Positions 14,777 through 19,052 of a DNA stretch of 19,052 nucleotides are shown piece after piece. Each line of letters begins with the position of its first letter. The first letter of the stretch is position 1. The stretch lies in NCBI GenBank assembly GCA_029013165.1, contig JAQXMV010000020.1, forward strand, positions 1 to 19,052, in the 5' to 3' direction. The position numbers were made by a program, and so were the translations under genes. The notes beneath the pieces were generated by a model. That model was not told where the DNA came from, searched no databases, and worked only from the letters and a program-made list of their open reading frames with translations. Source of the stretch: Oscillospiraceae bacterium. Lineage in GTDB: Bacteria; Bacillota; Clostridia; Oscillospirales; Acutalibacteraceae.

Positions 14777-17047
14777 TTACAGCTTGTTTCTCTGAATCTT
14801 ACCGCTGATGGTTTTGGGCAGTTCGTCGCGGAACACAACGATTCTAGGATACTTATAAGGTGCCGTGTGCTTCTTGACATAGTTCTGGATCTCTTTCTTG
14901 AGTTCCTCGGTGGGTTCAGTGCCCTTTGTCAGAACGATGCTTGCCTTGACAACCTGACCTCTGATCTCATCAGGCGCGGCGGAAACACCGCACTCCAGCA
15001 CATAAGGAAGCTCCATGATGACATTTTCGATTTCGAAAGGTCCGATGCGGTAACCGGAGGACTTGATGACATCGTCGATACGGCTGACATACCAATAGTA
15101 GCCGTCCTCATCGCACCATGCGGTGTCACCGGTATGATACATGCCGTCATGCCAGACTTCCTTGGTTCTTTCTTCGTCCATATAGTAGCCCTTGAAAAGG
15201 CCGCAGGGTACTTTTTTGTCCGTTCTGACAACGATCTCACCGGTTTCACCGACAGGACAGGGATTGCCGTCGGGATCCACAATGTCGATATCGTAGAGAG
15301 GAACCGGCTTGCCCATGGCGCCGGGCTTCGGTTTGGTGCCGACAAGGTTACCGATGGTCAGGGTTGTTTCTGTCTGACCGAAGCCTTCCATGATGACGAG
15401 GCCAGTCGCCTTTTCAAACTGATAGAATACTTCGGGATTGAGAGCCTCACCGGCGGTGGTGGCATAACGGATCGAGGAAAGATCATACTTGGAAAGGTCT
15501 TCCTTGATGAGCATTCTGTACATGGTCGGCGGTGCGCAGAAAGTCGTGATATGATATTTCTTGAACATGGGCAGAATATCTGCGGCGTCGAAACGGTCAA
15601 AGTCATAGGTAAAGACTGCGCCCTCGCACATCCACTGACCGTAGAATTTGCCCCAGAGAGCCTTACCCCAGCCGGTATCGGAAATGGTGAGATGAAGGTC
15701 ATCGGGTGTGACGGAATGCCAGTATTTGGCAGTGATAAAGTGACCGAGTGCGTATTTATAGTTGTGGGCGGCGATCTTCGGATAGCCGGTGGTGCCGGAG
15801 GTGAAGAACATCAGCATGGTATCGTCGCCGCAGGGAGAATCCTCTGTACGGGGATAAATGCTTCTGTAGAGCTTATACTCCTTATCGAAATTATGCCAGC
15901 CCGGTCTGTCATTTCCGACAATGATTTTCAGCTCCAAGCCGTCATAATTCGCGGCAGCAAGCTCTGCCTGATGGGCGGTATCGCCGTCGGAAGTACAGAT
16001 GATCGCTTTCACGCCGGCCGCCTTAAAGCGGTAGTCAAAGTCATGCTCCACGAGCTGATTGGTGGCAGGAATCATGATGGCGCCCAGCTTATGCAGAGCC
16101 AGCGCTGTGATCCAGAACTGATAGTGACGCTTGAGCACCAGCATCACTCTGTCGCCTTTTTTGATGCCGAGACTTGTGAAATAATTGGCCGCGCGGGCAG
16201 ATTCTTTTTTCATGTCCATGAAAGAAAAGCGTCTTTCGGTCTTGTCGCCGGCAATATGCAGCATGGCGAGCTTATCGGGATACTTGTCGGCAATGGCGTC
16301 CACAATGTCAAAGGCAAAGTTGAAACGATCCTCGCAGCGGAAGTCAATCTTTGTCAGCGTACCGTTTTCGTCAACCTCTGCATCAACAAACTTGTTCATG
16401 ACAAGATCATGATCGTCTTTCTTGTAAACGAGGGTTTCGTTGATCGCTTTTTCATCGACATTGTCCTCACCGGAAATAACGACGGCAACGAAAACACAGT
16501 CCTGACCGTCAACGGCGATCATGCCGTGAGGAGTGGAGCTTCTGTAGTAAATACTGTCGCCCTCGGAAAGCACTTCAGTGTGGTCGCCGACTCTCACTTT
16601 CAGCTTACCGGAAAGAACGATGTCGAATTCCTGACCGCTGTGGGTTTTGGTGGCGATGGGTTGATTCTGCAGTTCGCTCTTATATTCGTACTTAGCAAGA
16701 TAAGGCTCTGCCAGCTTTTTTCTGAAAAGCGGCGCAAGGTTATTGATCTCAATGCCGTCCTCTCTCGAAGTGCGTCTGCCGTGGCCTTTTCTCGTTACGG
16801 TATAGGAAGAAAGATTGGCGCTGTGACCCTCAAGAATATCGGTGATGCCGATTCCGAAAGCTTTGGCACATTTATGAATGAAGGTAAAGGGGAAATCTAC
16901 GCTTCCGGCCTCATAGCTGCGGTATTCTTCCAGCGTAATATCGGTCTTTTCCGCCATGTCGGCTTCACTGAAACCAAAGATTTCACGCATTTCCTTAATT
17001 CGGAAGGCAACCTCTTTCAGTTGATTGTTGACATTGGTGCTGTCCAT
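14777..17047 (-). CDS. XRE-cupin-acyl-CoA synthetase fusion protein
   Basis: A 756 aa protein joining a transcription-factor-like front end to an AMP-forming acyl-CoA synthetase. Residues 9-75 are an XRE helix-turn-helix domain (RIKEMREIFGFSEADMAEKT). Residues about 130-185 are a cupin (H136, E140, H174), the arrangement of XRE-cupin regulators. Residues about 245-756 are an ANL synthetase: A3 FFTSGTTGYPK (414-424), A5 GFGQTE (555-560), A7 YHTGD (637-641), hinge RIDDVIKSSGYRIGP (656-670) and catalytic K750 in PKTISGKIQR. It most resembles medium/short-chain (ACSM-like) synthetases activating carboxylic acids to CoA thioesters. ATG 17047 has GGAGG 8 bases upstream; the longer frame starts inside the T-box terminator. 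It is the first gene after the T-box. Confidence 0.92.
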   Translation of the reverse strand: MDSTNVNNQLKEVAFRIKEMREIFGFSEADMAEKTDITLEEYRSYEAGSVDFPFTFIHKCAKAFGIGITDILEGHSANLSSYTVTRKGHGRRTSREDGIEINNLAPLFRKKLAEPYLAKYEYKSELQNQPIATKTHSGQEFDIVLSGKLKVRVGDHTEVLSEGDSIYYRSSTPHGMIAVDGQDCVFVAVVISGEDNVDEKAINETLVYKKDDHDLVMNKFVDAEVDENGTLTKIDFRCEDRFNFAFDIVDAIADKYPDKLAMLHIAGDKTERRFSFMDMKKESARAANYFTSLGIKKGDRVMLVLKRHYQFWITALALHKLGAIMIPATNQLVEHDFDYRFKAAGVKAIICTSDGDTAHQAELAAANYDGLELKIIVGNDRPGWHNFDKEYKLYRSIYPRTEDSPCGDDTMLMFFTSGTTGYPKIAAHNYKYALGHFITAKYWHSVTPDDLHLTISDTGWGKALWGKFYGQWMCEGAVFTYDFDRFDAADILPMFKKYHITTFCAPPTMYRMLIKEDLSKYDLSSIRYATTAGEALNPEVFYQFEKATGLVIMEGFGQTETTLTIGNLVGTKPKPGAMGKPVPLYDIDIVDPDGNPCPVGETGEIVVRTDKKVPCGLFKGYYMDEERTKEVWHDGMYHTGDTAWCDEDGYYWYVSRIDDVIKSSGYRIGPFEIENVIMELPYVLECGVSAAPDEIRGQVVKASIVLTKGTEPTEELKKEIQNYVKKHTAPYKYPRIVVFRDELPKTISGKIQRNKL

Positions 17048-17079
17048 AATTTTAACCTCCAATTTATGAATTTTGGTAA

Positions 17080-17118
17080 AACAAAAAGCCCGTCTCAAAG
17101 ATAATCTTTGAGACGAGC
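17080..17118 (-). terminator. Regulated terminator of the T-box leader
   Basis: Minus-strand GCTCGTCTCAAAGA pairs with TCTTTGAGACGGGC (14 bp, one wobble, loop TTA), then TTTTTGTTTT. It lies just after the T-box core and is the off state of the switch. Confidence 0.92.
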
Positions 17119-17360
17119 ATACTTTACATTATACCCGCGGTACCACTCAAATTGCGGTGCATCACCGCCCCTTCAAGCTCCAACAAGCTCTATGCATTAA
17201 CGCAGCAATCACGGGAGGTATCTACTAATCCGCAGACTTTCGGGCCCCCAGCTCAGAAGTGATAGGATGATGAAGCTTTATATTACCGGCATTTCACCGC
17301 CGCCGGCTCTCTGGAAATACTTGTCTTCGTCCGTCTTCGTCACAGCTTTTGTATTCATTT
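17080..17360 (-). promoter_or_regulatory. T-box riboswitch leader, probable isoleucine specifier
   Basis: Minus strand. The T-box core TGGTACCGCG is at 17145-17136 within GAGTGGTACCGCGGG. Stem I marks are AGTA (17321-17318), AGAGAG (17312-17307) and a CCGGC/GCCGG apical stem with loop GGCGGTG. Aligning to the well-known glyQS leader (GGC-A-UUCUUGAGC), the sequence here is ATC-A-CTTCTGAGC, placing the specifier at 17263-17261: AUC, isoleucine. The UGGU bulge fits a discriminator A. Uncharged tRNA should stabilise the antiterminator. The complete pairing of stem I was not resolved, partly because ACGAAGAC occurs twice (17340-17333, 17330-17323), so the specifier is less certain than the T-box itself. 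Confidence 0.93.
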
Positions 17361-17366
17361 TTTAGT

Positions 17367-17395
17367 ATTTTATCACTGCAAAGCAGAAAAGTCAA
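17367..17395 (-). promoter_or_regulatory. Sigma-A promoter for the T-box operon
   Basis: Minus-strand TTGACT (17395-17390), 17 bp, TAAAAT (17372-17367). The spacer holds the dyad CTGC-TTT-GCAG. It resembles the amidohydrolase promoter at 18325-18353 (23 of 29 positions identical). Confidence 0.85.
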
Positions 17396-17421
17396 GAAAA
17401 AAATCAAAAAAATTGAATTTT

Positions 17422-18225
17422 TTATAATTCGATTGAGAAAATCTTACAGGCATTTTGATAGAGAATTTTTCGATTATCCTCATCACTCAATTCCATTGCC
17501 ATAAAGCGTTTGTATTCCAGCTCGTGATCCCACATGGGAAAATCCGTGCCGAAAAGGACTCTGTCAGCGGTGTAGGCACGGACCAACTCCGCCGACTCTT
17601 CCGGAGTTAGCCAGTCAAAGCTGGAGGAACAGTCCACATAAAAGTTTTCATAATGGCTGAGTGCCCGGCAGGCTTCTTTCCAGCAGGACCATCCGCCGAA
17701 ATGAGCGCCGATGACAGTCAGCTTCGGGAAAGCCTCAAGAATCGGCCTCACATTTTCCGGGTTGGAGAAGGCATAACGGCTGTCGCCGGTATGCAGGAGC
17801 ACAGGGAGATTTTCTGCCTGACACATCTCATAAATCGGAAAACATTTTTTGTCATCCACCCGGAATCTCTGAAAATCCGGATGGAGCTTGACGCCTTTCA
17901 GTCCCAGCCGCTTTATCTCGGCTATCCCCTCCCCGATCTCATCGCTGTCAGGGTGAAGCGTGCCGAGACCGGTCATCAGGCCGCCGCTTTGGCGAACAGT
18001 ATCGGCAATAAAGCGATTGATAGAATGTACCTGATGAGGCGTGGTAGCCACGGAAAAAATGATGTAGTGTTTCACACTGATTTGATTTCCGCTGGCCACA
18101 AGGGTATGATATCTGCCGTCGTAAGCCATATCAAGGTCATAAAAGTTTTTTATGCCCTCCACTGCCCTGTCAGCAATGCTGTCGGGGTAAATATGACAGT
18201 GGCAGTCAATGATCGGATAATTCAT
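17422..18225 (-). CDS. Amidohydrolase family protein (Amidohydro_2)
   Basis: A 267 aa metal-dependent hydrolase or decarboxylase with a TIM-barrel fold, cytoplasmic. Metal-site motifs are IDCHCHIYP (H9, H11), KGVKLHPDF, LLHTGDS, GAHFGGWS and the late aspartate in FGTDFPMWDH. The start ATG 18225 is chosen because the protein then begins, as in relatives, just before the HxH motif; its ribosome site is weak. ATG 18258 and a GTG at 18291 are in frame upstream, also without good sites. It has its own promoter and ends about 27 bp before the T-box promoter, with no GC-rich terminator between, so some readthrough into the T-box leader is possible. The substrate is unknown. Confidence 0.85.
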   Translation of the reverse strand: MNYPIIDCHCHIYPDSIADRAVEGIKNFYDLDMAYDGRYHTLVASGNQISVKHYIIFSVATTPHQVHSINRFIADTVRQSGGLMTGLGTLHPDSDEIGEGIAEIKRLGLKGVKLHPDFQRFRVDDKKCFPIYEMCQAENLPVLLHTGDSRYAFSNPENVRPILEAFPKLTVIGAHFGGWSCWKEACRALSHYENFYVDCSSSFDWLTPEESAELVRAYTADRVLFGTDFPMWDHELEYKRFMAMELSDEDNRKILYQNACKIFSIEL

Positions 18226-18324
18226 ATTTATCAGCCGTTTTCTGTGAAATTCTCGCATTTTACCAATGAAATTCCGCAGGCAAAACCGCACAGAATCATT
18301 TGATATCAGCGGTATTTTTCTCGA

Positions 18325-18353
18325 ATTTTATCACTGCCCATGGCAAAAGTCAA
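18325..18353 (-). promoter_or_regulatory. Sigma-A promoter for the amidohydrolase
   Basis: Minus-strand TTGACT (18353-18348), 17 bp, TAAAAT (18330-18325), with spacer dyad TGCC-ATG-GGCA. The leader to ATG 18225 is about 93 bases and holds a long-range inverted repeat TTCTGTG/CACAGAA (18240-18246, 18289-18295). Confidence 0.8.
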
Positions 18354-18389
18354 TAGCTTTCGCCGTTTTTTCGCTTTCCTGTCGGCGGT

Positions 18390-18412
18390 CTTTTCAACCT
18401 ACGGTTGAAAAG
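18390..18412. repeat. Perfect 10 bp inverted repeat between divergent promoters
   Basis: CTTTTCAACC, TAC, GGTTGAAAAG. It lies between the divergent amidohydrolase and XRE promoters, 37 bp from one -35 and 18 bp from the other. No T-run follows on either strand, so an operator is more likely than a terminator. Confidence 0.7.
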
Positions 18413-18430
18413 AGTCCGCGTGAAAAGTTA

Positions 18431-18459
18431 TTGATTTTTTCCCGGCAGTCAAGTATGAT
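18431..18459 (+). promoter_or_regulatory. Sigma-A promoter for the XRE regulator
   Basis: TTGATT (18431-18436), 17 bp, TATGAT (18454-18459). The start codon is 44 bp after the -10, with GAGGT as the ribosome site. Confidence 0.7.
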
Positions 18460-18503
18460 AAACCTACACGGTGCCGTTAATCTGAAAACTATGAGGTGTA
18501 AAG

Positions 18504-19052
18504 ATGAAAAATTATTTCAGCGAAAATTTGAAGAGACTGAGAAAAGAAAGGGAACTAACGCAGGAGGCCCTTGCCGATTTCATCGGCGTCAGCTACCAGG
18601 CGGTGAGCAAGTGGGAGCGCGGAGAAAATTTGCCGGACATCACGCTTTTGCCGGTGATCGCACAGTTTTTCGGCACTTCCATTGACGGCCTTTTGGGTGT
18701 GGATCTTAATGAAAGAGAAAAAGAGATTTTAGCTGTCATTGACAAATTTGACAACGGCAAATATAAAGGAACCGACGGTGCCCAGTCCTTTATGTCGGAG
18801 GCACGGCAAAAGTTTCCCTCGGATTTCCGAATCCTTGTCCGCTATCTTCATGCACTGATTGCGGATCTTTCTACGGATCATTTACAGGAAATCGAGTCGG
18901 TTTTTGATCGGATCCAAAATTACTGCGCAGATGACCGTATCCGAATCTACGCAAAAAATCTCATGATTCATTACTATAAAACGCTGACAAGAAAAGCTAA
19001 CAGCGGCAAAACCATGCAAGATGTATATGCCTTGGTGGAAACCATGCCGGAT
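18504..19052 (+). CDS. XRE family transcriptional regulator (C-terminus outside window)
   Basis: The first 183 codons of a DNA-binding regulator. The helix-turn-helix domain is at residues 4-64: LKRLRKERELTQEALADFIG, then VSYQAVSKWERGENLPDI, a near-ideal XRE/Cro pattern in which SYQAVSKWE is the recognition helix. After DGLLGVDLNEREKEI comes a helical region with aromatic residues (for example FRILVRYLHALI) that may form TPR-like repeats, as in regulators that sense peptides or intracellular signals. GAGGT is six bases before ATG 18504. It is transcribed divergently from the amidohydrolase, and the inverted repeat at 18390-18412 is a natural candidate for its binding site. It runs off the window, so its total length is unknown. 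Confidence 0.93.
   Translation, partial: MKNYFSENLKRLRKERELTQEALADFIGVSYQAVSKWERGENLPDITLLPVIAQFFGTSIDGLLGVDLNEREKEILAVIDKFDNGKYKGTDGAQSFMSEARQKFPSDFRILVRYLHALIADLSTDHLQEIESVFDRIQNYCADDRIRIYAKNLMIHYYKTLTRKANSGKTMQDVYALVETMPD

Noticed and set aside
14765..17104. Plus-strand open frame of 779 codons covering the whole synthetase gene
   Set aside because: It is the antisense image of the synthetase, which has full catalytic motifs, a GGAGG site and a T-box. The plus-strand translation has no recognisable domain or ribosome site, and such mirrors arise from codon bias in the real gene.
17396..17421. AT-only hairpin after the amidohydrolase as a terminator
   Set aside because: The stem is made of A-T pairs only with a tiny loop, too weak to call; readthrough toward the T-box promoter remains possible.
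17653..18303. Plus-strand open frame of 216 codons over the amidohydrolase
   Set aside because: The minus strand has all metal-binding motifs of Amidohydro_2; the plus translation matches nothing recognisable.
1..19052. CRISPR arrays, insertion sequences, phage genes or attachment sites
   Set aside because: No regularly spaced repeats, transposase or integrase motifs, or flanking duplications were found, including around the tRNA.

Overview
The window looks like chromosomal DNA from an anaerobic, low-to-moderate GC Firmicute, most likely of class Clostridia. The grounds are strong GGAGG-type ribosome binding sites, sigma-A promoters with 17 bp spacers, a T-box leader, a CwlD-type amidase (usually a sporulation enzyme), a ferredoxin-dependent 2-oxoacid oxidoreductase, and L-lactate dehydrogenase. 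No insertion sequence, phage gene or CRISPR array is visible. Species cannot be assigned from the sequence alone.

Layout. (1) 1-3228, minus strand: a peptide-use operon of MATE efflux pump, PepV-type dipeptidase and an oligopeptide-binding lipoprotein cut by the window edge. (2) 3299-5066, plus strand: a perfect consensus promoter drives a beta-hydroxyacid dehydrogenase and a ZIP metal transporter, closed by a terminator. (3) 5242-7242, plus strand: lactate dehydrogenase, a single tRNA-Ala(CGC) and a small cupin, each with its own signals. (4) 7265-10221, minus strand: CwlD-like amidase, radA and a DUF6873-like gene, tightly packed. (5) 10272-17395, minus strand: a T-box leader, then an unusual XRE/cupin/acyl-CoA synthetase fusion, a P-loop ATPase, the four subunits of a 2-ketoisovalerate-type ferredoxin oxidoreductase (VOR) and a branched-chain aminotransferase. 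(6) 17422-19052: an amidohydrolase (minus) and an XRE regulator (plus, cut by the edge), transcribed divergently from a region holding a perfect inverted repeat.

The main result is region 5. The T-box specifier reads best as AUC (isoleucine). A T-box switches genes on when the cognate tRNA is uncharged, so the genes should make isoleucine rather than degrade it. Acyl-CoA synthetase, reductive VOR and aminotransferase together form a short route from a branched short-chain fatty acid (for example 2-methylbutyrate) to the amino acid. The first enzyme also carries its own DNA-binding and cupin sensor domains. The gene families and T-box are seen directly; the direction of flux, the substrate and control of the whole cluster by the T-box are inference.
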